A stretch of DNA of 64,000 nt from Pontibacter diazotrophicus (GCF_003367245.1 NZ_QRGR01000004.1:124001-188000), one strand, 5' to 3'. Positions 9,635 to 18,600 are shown, counted from the stretch's first letter. Numbers and translations are program-made. The notes: a model not told the origin generated them from the sequence alone.

Positions 9635-10900
9635 TTAAGGCAAGCTTGTAACTTTTATCTGCCCGGAGGCAGTATTCAGCGGCTGAGGCTCCGTAGCCTC
9701 CTGACCTGCATTCCTGTCTCTGAACAGCAGCAGGAAAAGAATCAGTACCACCGCAGCAATGCCAGCCGGTATCAGCCAAACAGACTGCCAGTTGTGGCCT
9801 CCCCCTGATGTTTGAAAAGCATCTACGATCACTCCAGACAAGAGGGAGCCAATCAGCATCCCCACACCATAGGTAGCCAGGGTAATCATGCCCTGTGCTG
9901 CACTTTTAAAGCGTGGCCCGGCAAGGTTATCAGTGTATATCTGGCCGGTCACAAAAAAGAAGTCATAGCAAATGCCATGTAAGACAATTCCCCCTATCAG
10001 CATCCAGTAATTGGTATCTATATCACCAAAAGCGAAAAATACATACCGCACAACCCAGGCAAACATCCCGATGGCCAGCATCTTCTTTACACCCAGCCTG
10101 ACAAAGAACAAAGGCATCAGGAGCATAAACAGCAGCTCAGACATCTGCCCCATTGCTTGTTTCCCTGCAGCGGAATCCATCCCTAACTCGTTCAGGAACG
10201 GATTAGTAAAATTATAGTAGAATGCCAGTGGTATACAAATGGCAACAGAAGCCAGGAAAAAAGTAAGGTAAGAGCGGTTCTTCAATAAACCTATCGCCTC
10301 CAGACCTAGCATGTCACCAACAGTAGCCTTACCTGCAGCTTTTACAGGTGGCGTATGCGGCAGGTCAAAGCTGAAAAGACCCAGAACAGCAGAAGCAATA
10401 GCTGCCATACGGAAAGTAAGGCCAAGGTTTCCGTCCTGTTCCCAGTTAAGCCAACCGATGGTTAAGCCGGCAACAATCCAGCCAAGCGTACCAAGCACTC
10501 TGATTGGGGGAAATTCCTTGCTTGGATCCTGCATCTGCCGGAAAGAAACAGAGTTCACCAACGCCAGCGTAGGCATATACAGCACCATGTACACCAGGAT
10601 AGTAGGATAAAACGTATCGAAATCCGTAGTGATAGAAGCATACCACAATAAAGCGGCTCCTAACAAGTGCAGCACACCAAGGATGCGTTGCGCTGGAAAA
10701 AAGCGATCCGCAATAAGACCAATGATGAAGGGAGCTGCAATTGCCCCGATAGACTGCGTTAAAAAAGCAACCCCCACCTGTGTGGCGGAGGTTGACAGTT
10801 CTGATAGTAAATAGGTACCTAGTGTAACAAACCAAGCCCCCCAGATAAAGAACTCCAGGAACATCATGAAAGACAACTTTACACGGGTAACCGGATGCAT
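9635..10900 (-). CDS. MFS transporter, nucleoside:H+ symporter (NupG) family
   Basis: A 421-residue inner-membrane protein with about twelve hydrophobic segments. The N-terminus KLSFMMFLEFFIWGAWFVTL is characteristic of the nucleoside:H+ symporter branch of the major facilitator superfamily, and the conserved GLIADRFF loop between TM2 and TM3 is present. In bacteroidete sugar-catabolism clusters this branch is common and probably imports sugars or sugar derivatives rather than nucleosides. Here it is embedded between oxidoreductase and isomerase genes, which supports uptake of a keto-sugar or glycoside. It is separated from the upstream DUF1080 gene by 149 bp, the largest gap in the operon. 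Confidence 0.82.
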   Translation of the reverse strand: MHPVTRVKLSFMMFLEFFIWGAWFVTLGTYLLSELSTSATQVGVAFLTQSIGAIAAPFIIGLIADRFFPAQRILGVLHLLGAALLWYASITTDFDTFYPTILVYMVLYMPTLALVNSVSFRQMQDPSKEFPPIRVLGTLGWIVAGLTIGWLNWEQDGNLGLTFRMAAIASAVLGLFSFDLPHTPPVKAAGKATVGDMLGLEAIGLLKNRSYLTFFLASVAICIPLAFYYNFTNPFLNELGMDSAAGKQAMGQMSELLFMLLMPLFFVRLGVKKMLAIGMFAWVVRYVFFAFGDIDTNYWMLIGGIVLHGICYDFFFVTGQIYTDNLAGPRFKSAAQGMITLATYGVGMLIGSLLSGVIVDAFQTSGGGHNWQSVWLIPAGIAAVVLILFLLLFRDRNAGQEATEPQPLNTASGQIKVTSLP

Positions 10901-11049
10901 GGTTTCTTAGATTTAACTTGAGATACCTTTCAGCAACGCTAGCAGCTTTCCCAATAGCGTTATGCTCTGGATGGCATGTATTAGAGTTTTAAAAAATTTC
11001 TAATAAACTGTTTACTAAATGATTAAGCACTTAAAGTTAAAGTGCAGGA

Positions 11050-11793
11050 TTAAAGCTCTTTGATCACAATATTTCTGTACCAGACTTCGTCACCGTGGTC
11101 CTGCAGCGCAATTTTACCTGTTTTAAAGGTTCCCCAATCGGGCATATCCGCAAACTTACTTCCGGCTACCATCGCTTTCCAGTTGTCATCCCACAGCGTA
11201 GTGTCTACTACCTGTGTTCCGTTCTGGATTAACTGCAGCTTACCGTCTTTGCTGATGATCTCCGCTTGGTTCCACTCTCCGGCTGGCTTTACATTCTCGG
11301 GACTACCTGTCACCAGATCATAGAGATCTCCTGAGCGGTGCTTAACAATTTTAGCATCCGGGTGGCCTTCGTTATCCAGCACCTGCATTTCGAGACCTGA
11401 ATTATAGGTATTGGGGTACTTGGCAGGGTCTTCCTTCACATAAAAGATAATACCGCTGTTTCCGTTTTGCGCCACCTTCCAGTCCAGTTTCAGGTGAAAG
11501 TCGTCGTACTCTTCATCCGTCACAAGATCGCCCCTACTTCCCTCATCCGCTTTTGGATCCAGGTATAATGTACCATCTTCAGCCTTCCAGGCCTGCCCAG
11601 CAGTACTTTTACCGTAAGTGTGCCAGCCACTTATGGTCTGGCCATCAAACAATGGCTTCCAGTCTCCATCTTCGTTCTGTGAAGTGGCTGCTGGTGTTTC
11701 TGTGTTCATAGCCGTTTCGTTTTCTGTTTGAGATGACTGACAGGATAAGAGTACTGCAGACAGTAACACTGCGGAGAAGAAAGTACGAATCAT
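11050..11793 (-). CDS. DUF1080 lipoprotein (3-keto-disaccharide hydrolase family)
   Basis: A 247-residue lipoprotein: hydrophobic residues 5-17 and lipobox VLLSC ending at Cys18. The mature part is one DUF1080 domain, a concanavalin-like beta sandwich, with the typical WKPLFDGQTISGWHTYG start, GIIFYVKED, and the WNQAEIISKDGKLQLIQNG and VWYRNIVIKEL end. Family members cleave the activated glycosidic bond of 3-keto-glycosides, by hydrolysis or via an enol intermediate. Only 4 bp separate it from the upstream cytochrome c gene. The location and neighbours support action on a keto-glycoside in the periplasm; the substrate is unknown. Confidence 0.85.
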   Translation of the reverse strand: MIRTFFSAVLLSAVLLSCQSSQTENETAMNTETPAATSQNEDGDWKPLFDGQTISGWHTYGKSTAGQAWKAEDGTLYLDPKADEGSRGDLVTDEEYDDFHLKLDWKVAQNGNSGIIFYVKEDPAKYPNTYNSGLEMQVLDNEGHPDAKIVKHRSGDLYDLVTGSPENVKPAGEWNQAEIISKDGKLQLIQNGTQVVDTTLWDDNWKAMVAGSKFADMPDWGTFKTGKIALQDHGDEVWYRNIVIKEL

Positions 11794-11797
11794 ATGT

Positions 11798-12385
11798 TTA
11801 TTTCTTTAGTGACAACACATACTTAGCCATTTCACTGGCATCTTCACGACTTAAATCCGGATGAGGCGACATTGGTATCTGCCCCCAAACACCAGCTCCC
11901 CCTTCGATGATCTTGCCGGCCAGGTAATTAACATTCTTATCGTTGAATTCATACTTCTCGGCAACCTCTTCATAGCTAGGGCCTACCAGCCTAGCATCCA
12001 CCTGGTGGCAGGCTAGGCAGTCAGAAGTAGCTATCAGGTTTTTACCTCTCTCAAAGTTCTCCTGCGTAGCAGCTGTACTGGCAGCAGTGTTTTCACGTGC
12101 AGCAGCTCCTGCTCCTGCTCCCGCCTGAGCGTCACCTGTAGTTGCTCCAGTACCTGTTGTTGTAGGCGTACGATCGGTTCCAATATTATTTAAATTGGTA
12201 TCCACCTCAGACTGACGTGTTGAAGCACTTAATTCTGCCTCATTGGCAGAATCCGCATAAACAGGTGCCTCAGCTGTCGATTCTCTGTCGTAATACGACT
12301 CGTATTCTGCATTTTCTGCGTTTTCAGGGTTACTGCATGCCGCCAGAAAAGCAAAGCAGCTGGCAACCATCCATATTTTTTTCAT
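11798..12385 (-). CDS. Monohaem cytochrome c lipoprotein
   Basis: A 195-residue protein. Lipobox LAAC ends at Cys17, residues 20-110 form a long low-complexity linker rich in Ala, Thr, Gly and Glu, and a class I cytochrome c domain covers about residues 110-195. The haem site is C123-L-A-C126-H127, and the distal ligand is probably the methionine in QIPMSPHP. It lies 20 bp after a TIM-barrel gene and 4 bp before the DUF1080 gene. The likely role is to carry electrons from the GMC flavoprotein in the same operon to the respiratory chain, with the linker acting as a flexible tether; that role is inferred from context. Confidence 0.85.
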   Translation of the reverse strand: MKKIWMVASCFAFLAACSNPENAENAEYESYYDRESTAEAPVYADSANEAELSASTRQSEVDTNLNNIGTDRTPTTTGTGATTGDAQAGAGAGAAARENTAASTAATQENFERGKNLIATSDCLACHQVDARLVGPSYEEVAEKYEFNDKNVNYLAGKIIEGGAGVWGQIPMSPHPDLSREDASEMAKYVLSLKK

Positions 12386-12405
12386 AAGTTTTCTTTCGTT
12401 TAATA

Positions 12406-13458
12406 TTATAAGCCTAGTATAGTACGATTTTTTGCTTCATCTACCCCAGAAGCGGCAAAATCGTCAAAAGCCTTTTCTGTTACTCTTATTATATGGTCTT
12501 GTATAAACATAGCACCTTCGCGGGCTCCGTCTTCCGGATGCTTCAGGGCACACTCCCACTCCAGCACAGCCCAGCCCTTAAAATCATACGCTGTGAGTTT
12601 GCTGAATACAGCACCAAAGTCTACCTGACCATCTCCAAGCGAACGGAAACGCCCTGCACGGTTTACCCAGCTTTGGTAGCCGCCGTACACGCCCTGCTTT
12701 CCGGTAGGATTGAATTCCGCATCTTTTACATGGAACATTCTGATACGCTCATGATAATGATCAATGTAAGAAACGTAATCCATTGCCTGTAGCACGAAGT
12801 GCGACGGGTCATATAGCAGGCAGGCTCTGGAATGGTTATTCACCGCTTCCAGAAACATTTCATAGCTCACACCATCATGCAGATCCTCACCCGGATGAAT
12901 TTCATAGCAAACATCTACGCCTGCTTCGTCAAATGTGTTCAGGATAGGTGTCCATCGGTTCGCCAGTTCTTTGAAACCGGCTTCTACCAAACCTGCAGGG
13001 CGCTGAGGCCAAGGGTATACGGTATGCCATAGTAAACCTCCACTAAAAGTGCCGTGGGCAGTCAGGCCTAAATTCTGAGATGCTTTTGCGGCGTTCTTCA
13101 ACTGCTGCACAGCCCATTCTGTGCGGGCTTTCGGGTTGTTGCGGTATTGCTCCGGAGCGAAGCCATCAAACAGGGTATCGTAAGCGGGGTTAACGGCTAC
13201 CAACTGCCCATGCAAGTGGCTGGACAGTTCGGTTATCTTGAGTCCCTGGCCTTCCACTATCCCTTTTATCTCATCAGCATAAGTCTTACTCTCTGCCGCT
13301 TTCTGTACATCAAAATACTTCGTATCCCAGGTTGGGATCTGCACGCCTTCATAGCCTAGGCCTTTTGCCCATCGGCAAATAGACTCCAGGTTGTCAAAAG
13401 GTGGCTGATCGCCTAGAAATTGTGCTAAGAATATGGCTGGTCCTTGTATAGTCGTCAT
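12406..13458 (-). CDS. Cytoplasmic sugar phosphate isomerase/epimerase (TIM barrel)
   Basis: A protein of about 350 residues, without a signal peptide, of the xylose-isomerase-like TIM-barrel family. Visible metal-site segments are VCYEIHPGED, CLLYDPSHFVLQ, MFHVKDAEFNP and VLEWECALKHPEDG. The start at 13458 (MTTIQGPAIFLAQFLGD) is preferred because a longer frame from 13512 would overlap the upstream Gfo/Idh gene by 47 bp, while the chosen start leaves a 7-bp gap. It follows that Gfo/Idh gene closely and precedes the cytochrome c gene. It may isomerise or cleave a keto-sugar inside the cell; the exact reaction is unknown. Confidence 0.83.
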   Translation of the reverse strand: MTTIQGPAIFLAQFLGDQPPFDNLESICRWAKGLGYEGVQIPTWDTKYFDVQKAAESKTYADEIKGIVEGQGLKITELSSHLHGQLVAVNPAYDTLFDGFAPEQYRNNPKARTEWAVQQLKNAAKASQNLGLTAHGTFSGGLLWHTVYPWPQRPAGLVEAGFKELANRWTPILNTFDEAGVDVCYEIHPGEDLHDGVSYEMFLEAVNNHSRACLLYDPSHFVLQAMDYVSYIDHYHERIRMFHVKDAEFNPTGKQGVYGGYQSWVNRAGRFRSLGDGQVDFGAVFSKLTAYDFKGWAVLEWECALKHPEDGAREGAMFIQDHIIRVTEKAFDDFAASGVDEAKNRTILGL

Positions 13459-13465
13459 AGTCGTT

Positions 13466-14635
13466 TTAAATAGTGAAGTCAATCCATTTTTTGTCTGATT
13501 TGCCCGATGCAATCACATTCTCGATGAAGGCCATGCCACGCACGCCATCTTCAACACCCGGATAATCCTGCCACTCAGGCTGTGGCTCTTCACCATTCAT
13601 TGCTGCTTTTACGCACAAGGCAAAGTTGCGGTAGAGGTTGGCAAATGCCTCCAGGTATCCTTCCGGGTGGCCGGCCGGAGTGCGGGAATTATGCTGTGCA
13701 TACGAGCTAAGGTAGTTGCCTCCGTTTGTACGGTAAATTTCGGCAGGCCGGTCAAGCCACTTCAGCTTCAGGGTATTCTCATCCTCCTGCTGCCACTCCA
13801 GGCCTCCTCTTTCGCCATACACCCTGATTTTAACATTGTTTTCTTCACCTGCTGCAACTTGGGTGGCAAAAAGAACTCCACTGGCTCCGTTATTAAATTT
13901 AAGCAGGGCAGCACCGTCATCATCCAATTGGCGGCCTTCTACCACTACATTAATATTAGCGTTGATTTGCGTTACTGCTAAACCACTTACATACTCGGCC
14001 AGATTGAAAGCATGGGTACCAATATCACCCATAGCACCGGCTATACCACTTTGCTTGGGGTCTGTTCTCCAGGAAGCCTGCTTGAGCTGTGGGTTGTCAC
14101 CTCCTTCTTTAAAGGTGCTCAGCCAACCCTGCGGATACTCCACATATACTTTGCGAATGTTACCTAACTTACCGGAAGCCACAATTTGTCTGGCTTCTTT
14201 CACCATAGGATAGCCGGTATAGGTGTGGGTCAGGCAGAACAACTTGCCGGTACGCTCTACTACCCCACGAAGTTCTAAGGCTTCAGCCAGGGAGAAAGTC
14301 ATTGGCTTGTCCAGAATAACATGGAACCCGCTTTCCAGCGCTAGCTTGGCTGGTTCGAAATGCACATGATTTGGCGTCACGATGCTGATAACCTGCACCC
14401 TTTCGTTTTCCGGCAGCTGCTTCTCTTTATCGAACAGCTCCTGGTAAGTAGCATATACTCTTTCTGGAGACAAGCCTAACTCTTCGCCGCTAGCTTTAGA
14501 TTTCTCCGGATTGCTGCTGAAGGCACCACATACTAACTCATATTGATTGTCTATCTGAGCTGCAATTCGGTGTACGGCCCCAATAAAGGCTCCCTGTCCG
14601 CCACCAATCATTCCTAATCTTAATTTTTGATGCAT
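13466..14635 (-). CDS. Gfo/Idh/MocA family oxidoreductase, cytoplasmic
   Basis: A 389-residue NAD(P)-dependent sugar or polyol dehydrogenase. The N-terminal Rossmann motif is LGMIGGGQGAFIGAVHRIAA, the catalytic dyad region includes LDKPMTFSLAEALEL (the EKP-like lysine), and the C-terminal Gfo/Idh fold has GAMGDIGTHAFNLAEYVSG with a conserved His. No signal peptide is present. It is followed after only 7 bp by the cytoplasmic TIM-barrel gene, suggesting that both act on the same cytoplasmic intermediate. In comparable clusters such enzymes interconvert glucose and 3-keto-glucose; here that is an inference from context. Confidence 0.87.
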   Translation of the reverse strand: MHQKLRLGMIGGGQGAFIGAVHRIAAQIDNQYELVCGAFSSNPEKSKASGEELGLSPERVYATYQELFDKEKQLPENERVQVISIVTPNHVHFEPAKLALESGFHVILDKPMTFSLAEALELRGVVERTGKLFCLTHTYTGYPMVKEARQIVASGKLGNIRKVYVEYPQGWLSTFKEGGDNPQLKQASWRTDPKQSGIAGAMGDIGTHAFNLAEYVSGLAVTQINANINVVVEGRQLDDDGAALLKFNNGASGVLFATQVAAGEENNVKIRVYGERGGLEWQQEDENTLKLKWLDRPAEIYRTNGGNYLSSYAQHNSRTPAGHPEGYLEAFANLYRNFALCVKAAMNGEEPQPEWQDYPGVEDGVRGMAFIENVIASGKSDKKWIDFTI

Positions 14636-14745
14636 TAAAAGACTCTTTTTATAGCTTTATTTAAGTTGTTAAAATCGAAGTACAAATAAATTGCACACAT
14701 GCCTTCTACGTGCGAAAAATCATTTACTATGAATCCGCAAGAAAA

Positions 14746-15312
14746 TTATGAGACAGCCCAGGCTCTGTCACCTTTTTTATAAGGCATACAACCGTCGTAC
14801 CGTCCCGGTACAGCCTCAAAGCGCAAAGCCTGTGTAGCGCCAACCTCAGATGAAAAGAACCCAAGGAGGGTGAGTTCTTTGATCATTCTGAAATAATGAT
14901 TGGGCGCCCCTTCTTCTTTCGTGCGCATTTGCTCCTGTTGCTCCGCGTCCAATGCCCTTACCAGGGTGGTGCGCTGCTGGGGATTCAGTTCCATAAAATT
15001 CTTCCCAAACTCATTGTCGCTGGCTTCATTTAGCTTGGTGATGCCCTCTACAAATATTTGCTGATCTTCAGGTGCATAGCAGTCTCTCACCATAACAGCC
15101 ATAAACTCACCTACATTAGCCGCCTTGGCTCCAGGAGTACTTGTGGCAGGCAGAATGGTATCTCCTACTTCATTTAAAAGCGCAACCTGCTCCTGTTGAA
15201 ACAAATCACCTACTTCCAGTTTTCTGGAAGTACAGGATACCAAAAGGTCGGCACTGATTAAAGTACCACCCATTAACCAGGCTACTGCTGATATAGCTTC
15301 TCGTCTGTTCAT
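14746..15312 (-). CDS. Gluconate 2-dehydrogenase subunit 3 family protein
   Basis: A 188-residue small subunit. The N-terminus MNRREAISAVAWLMGG is a twin-arginine signal, and LLVSC with Cys27 gives a possible lipid anchor. The body matches the subunit 3 family: LLNEVGDTILPATSTPGAKA near residues 45-65, and a C-terminal GRYDGCMPYKKGDRAWAVS. In known gluconate, fructose and glucoside dehydrogenases this subunit carries the Tat signal and takes the flavoprotein partner across the membrane as a hitchhiker. Here the GMC flavoprotein of the same operon lacks a signal, which fits that model. Confidence 0.87.
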   Translation of the reverse strand: MNRREAISAVAWLMGGTLISADLLVSCTSRKLEVGDLFQQEQVALLNEVGDTILPATSTPGAKAANVGEFMAVMVRDCYAPEDQQIFVEGITKLNEASDNEFGKNFMELNPQQRTTLVRALDAEQQEQMRTKEEGAPNHYFRMIKELTLLGFFSSEVGATQALRFEAVPGRYDGCMPYKKGDRAWAVS

Positions 15313-15391
15313 GTTATTTTAATGACAGCGTTAATAAATATTTTCTTATTCAGGACCGGCACAGGAACTTACAAGGCCGGTATTAACAAAA

Positions 15392-16858
15392 TTAAACCCC
15401 TAAGCTCCATCCATTTCGGTAATCCCGCTTCACGAACTGGTTTACCTCATCAAAATTGGTGATGCGCATGTTCTGGTTATCCCAAAGCAGCTTTTTGTAT
15501 CTGCCTGGGTAGTCATATCCTTCACCCTCCGCTTTAGGCCTTCTGATATCATAGCCCCTAATAGCCAGGTTTGCCATGAGCAATGCTTCAGTAAGTGGGC
15601 CGGAAATCTCAAAAGGAGCACTCAGCTCTTTCTTACCGTATCCTGCAATGCAACCCTCTACCCACTGCGCATAGTGTCCGCTGGCACTGCCCGGCACACG
15701 TGCAATGGTTTGCTTCACCTTCACCTCTTCGTTTCTGGATAGCGGCAGCAAGCGTGGATTCTCAGCATAGGTACTGGACATCATTTTACCTTTAGTACCT
15801 ATAAACAAGGTACCGTTCCCACCATCGCCAAACAATTCGTTCGGGCCCAGTTCCTCTGGTCGTACCGGCTGTATACCGCCATCCATCCAATGAAGTTTTA
15901 CAGGACCATTTGTTTTCGATGTTTTAGGGAAGGTAAGGGTGACGTGGCTGGAGGGAGGACAGCTTTCGGGAAAGTACCCGCGCTTAAACTCATCCACGTA
16001 TACACTGCCCACACTTGCCTGAACATCAGTGGCATATTGAAGTCCCAAAACACTGAACGGTGCTTCGATCAGGTGGCAACCCATGTCTCCCAGCGCTCCG
16101 GTGCCATAATCCCACCAGCCGCGCCAGTTGAAAGGCACCAGCTTTTCTACATAGTCTTTTTCAGGGGCAGTGCCCAGCCAAAGATTCCAGTCCAGGCCCT
16201 GTGGCACTTCAGCTTTACCTGTAGGCCAGGAAATGCCTTGCGGCCATACGGGTCTGTCTGTCCAGGCATAGATGGTATGCACATCACCGATAACACCGGC
16301 ATCATACCATTCACGCAACTGCCGCACGCCATCGCCGGAAGCTCCCTGGTTACCCATCTGCGTGACAACTTTGTAGCGTTTGGCAGCATCGGTTAAGGCA
16401 CGGGCCTCATAAATATCGTGGGTTAAAGGCTTCTGCACGTAAACGTGCTTGCCCAGTTGCATGGCGGCCATCGCCTGCACCGCATGGTTGTGGTCTGGAG
16501 TGGATATGGAAACGGCATCGAAATTCTTCGACTCCTTGTCCAGCATTTCCCGGTAATCTTTGTAGTACTTCGCCTTCGGGAAACTGGCCTTTGACTTGGC
16601 AGCTCTTTTGTCATCCACATCGCAGAGGTAGGCAATATTTGCCTTGCCACTCTTATAGAAGCTGGCCAGATCACTTTCGCCCTTACCGCCCACCCCAATA
16701 CCCGCAATCACCAACTTGTCGCTGGGTGCCAGAAAACCGGGGCCTCCCAATACATGACGCGGCACAATCATGAAACCGGCTGCTGCAACGGCACCCGCTT
16801 TTAAGAAACTTCTTCTTGAACTGCTGGCGGATGAATCGGCTGTTTCCTTTTTAGACAT
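15392..16858 (-). CDS. Tat-exported Gfo/Idh/MocA family oxidoreductase
   Basis: A 488-residue oxidoreductase with a twin-arginine signal (SSSRRSFLKAGAVAAAG) followed by the Rossmann segment KLVIAGIGVGGKGESDL. The catalytic region YVQKPLTHDIYEARAL has the conserved Lys-Pro, and GALGDMGCHLIEAPFSVLG contains the conserved His. The C-terminal part carries the longer insert usual for the exported bacteroidete subgroup. Tat-exported members such as glucose-fructose oxidoreductase keep their nicotinamide cofactor tightly bound and carry it out folded, so this enzyme may perform internal redox cycling on sugars in the periplasm. It lies between the GMC gene (62 bp) and the subunit 3 gene (79 bp). Confidence 0.88.
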   Translation of the reverse strand: MSKKETADSSASSSRRSFLKAGAVAAAGFMIVPRHVLGGPGFLAPSDKLVIAGIGVGGKGESDLASFYKSGKANIAYLCDVDDKRAAKSKASFPKAKYYKDYREMLDKESKNFDAVSISTPDHNHAVQAMAAMQLGKHVYVQKPLTHDIYEARALTDAAKRYKVVTQMGNQGASGDGVRQLREWYDAGVIGDVHTIYAWTDRPVWPQGISWPTGKAEVPQGLDWNLWLGTAPEKDYVEKLVPFNWRGWWDYGTGALGDMGCHLIEAPFSVLGLQYATDVQASVGSVYVDEFKRGYFPESCPPSSHVTLTFPKTSKTNGPVKLHWMDGGIQPVRPEELGPNELFGDGGNGTLFIGTKGKMMSSTYAENPRLLPLSRNEEVKVKQTIARVPGSASGHYAQWVEGCIAGYGKKELSAPFEISGPLTEALLMANLAIRGYDIRRPKAEGEGYDYPGRYKKLLWDNQNMRITNFDEVNQFVKRDYRNGWSLGV

Positions 16859-16920
16859 TGCCTTCCTGTTTATAAGTGACTGAATGATTGAACACTATAC
16901 CAGTTAACTCAACTATTTGA

Positions 16921-18600
16921 TTAGATATTCTGTCGCTTTAACTCATTCACAGCATGGTCTACTGCTCTTGCGGTAAGTGCCATATAAGTGAGCGAAGGGT
17001 TCTGATTTCCGGCAGAGGTCATGCAGGCGCCATCGGTTACGTACACGTTAAGTGCATCCCACACCTGGTTGTTTCCATTGAGCACAGAAGTTTTAGGATC
17101 TCTTCCCATGCGTGCTGTTCCCATCTCGTGTATGCCCTGCCCTAAGCCATAGCCTGCATCGTAGGTTTGCACGTTTTTGATACCGGCCATTTCCAGCATC
17201 TCAGCAGCGTCCGCACTCATGTCCTTACGCATTTTACGCTCATTCTCCTTTATTTCAGCATCAATGGCCAATACTGGCAGCCCCCACTTGTCTTTCACAT
17301 TTTGATCCAGACTGATCTTGTTCTCGTGATAAGGCAGTGTTTCACCGAAGCCGTTGATACCCATTGTCCATTGGCCTGGTTCTGTCAGGGCGTCTTTGAA
17401 TTCGCCTCCCACATTCATTTCGGCAATCTCTCGGCTCCATCCTTCACGGCCTGCGCTGCCTTGATAACCGAAGCCACGGATGTAATCACGCTTATCGTCT
17501 CCGATGTTTCGGTAACGTGGAATATAGATACCGTTTGGCCGGCGACCATAGTAGTACTTGTCTTCGTAGCCTTCTACTGTACCGTTAGCTCCCGTACGGA
17601 AGTGGTGGTCCATCAGGTTGTGGCCTAATTCACCGCTGCTGCTGCCAAGGCCTTCCGGCCATACATCGGTAGCTGAATTCATCAGTACCCATGTAGAATT
17701 CAGCGCAGAGGCATTCAGGAACACCACTTTGGCCAGGTACTCATAGGTCTGGTTTGTCTCTGCATCCAGCACCTCCACTCCTCTTGCTTTCTTAGTGTCT
17801 TTATCATAAAGCACACGTGTAACAATAGAGAAAGGACGTAAAGTTAGATTACCAGTAGCCATGGCAGCCGGCAAAGTAGCAGACTGTGTACTGAAATAGG
17901 CGCCGAAGGGGCAACCCAACCAGCAATGGTTACGGTACTGGCAGTTGGTTCTGTTAGAGTGGGCCTGGGTAAGGTTTGCTACCCTGCCAATGATCATGTG
18001 TCGGTTATTATTGTAATGCGCTTTGATACGGGCAGCCACATCTTTCTCCACACAGTTCATGTCCATCGGAGGCAGGAATTCACCATCCGGAAGATGTGGG
18101 ATATTTTCTTTCGAGCCACTGATGCCGGCAAAACGCTCTGCATGGCTGTACCAGGGGGCCAGGTCAGCGTAACGGATAGGCCAGTCTACTGCAATGCCAT
18201 CTTTTGCATTGGCTTCGAAGTCCAGGTCGCTCAGGCGATAGCTCTGCCGCCCCCACGTAAGAGACCTGCCTCCCACATGGTAGCCACGGTACCAATCGAA
18301 GCGCTTAACTTCGACATAAGGGCTTTCCTTTTCATTCACCCAGTAATCCAGGTTTCGTTCGTTCAGCACGTAATCCCGTTTCAGCACAGGGTAGTTCTCG
18401 ATCATCTCCTGTGTACGGCCACCACGGTGCTCAAATTCCCAGGGAGCCTTTGTCGCGTTTACATAATCCTTCACGTGTTCTATGTTCCGTCCACGCTCCA
18501 GCATGAGAGTTTTTAAGCCTTTCTCGGTAAGTTCTTTGGCAGCCCAACCGCCAGAAATTCCGGAACCTACTACAATTGCATCATAAACATTTTCAGCCAT
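16921..18600 (-). CDS. GMC family oxidoreductase, probable glucoside 3-dehydrogenase catalytic subunit
   Basis: A 559-residue FAD enzyme. It has the dinucleotide motif IVVGSGISGGWAAKEL, the GMC signature region VGGRSLTWGRQSYR, and a C-terminal catalytic block with HEMGTARMG and DGACMTSAGNQNPSLTYMAL. Three cysteines (Cys220, Cys226, Cys230; C-x5-C-x3-C) lie where related membrane-linked fructose and glucoside dehydrogenases bind an iron-sulfur cluster. No signal peptide is present. It is the first gene of the ten-gene minus-strand operon, and with the subunit 3 and cytochrome c genes it would form a three-part dehydrogenase. A glucoside 3-dehydrogenase function is inferred from the DUF1080 and Gfo/Idh neighbours; a different polyol or sugar substrate is possible. 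Confidence 0.85.
   Translation of the reverse strand: MAENVYDAIVVGSGISGGWAAKELTEKGLKTLMLERGRNIEHVKDYVNATKAPWEFEHRGGRTQEMIENYPVLKRDYVLNERNLDYWVNEKESPYVEVKRFDWYRGYHVGGRSLTWGRQSYRLSDLDFEANAKDGIAVDWPIRYADLAPWYSHAERFAGISGSKENIPHLPDGEFLPPMDMNCVEKDVAARIKAHYNNNRHMIIGRVANLTQAHSNRTNCQYRNHCWLGCPFGAYFSTQSATLPAAMATGNLTLRPFSIVTRVLYDKDTKKARGVEVLDAETNQTYEYLAKVVFLNASALNSTWVLMNSATDVWPEGLGSSSGELGHNLMDHHFRTGANGTVEGYEDKYYYGRRPNGIYIPRYRNIGDDKRDYIRGFGYQGSAGREGWSREIAEMNVGGEFKDALTEPGQWTMGINGFGETLPYHENKISLDQNVKDKWGLPVLAIDAEIKENERKMRKDMSADAAEMLEMAGIKNVQTYDAGYGLGQGIHEMGTARMGRDPKTSVLNGNNQVWDALNVYVTDGACMTSAGNQNPSLTYMALTARAVDHAVNELKRQNI

Noticed and set aside
12088..12104. TTTTCACGTGC resembling half of a parS site
   Set aside because: The second half (GTGAAAC) is missing, and it lies inside the cytochrome c gene, far from parAB.
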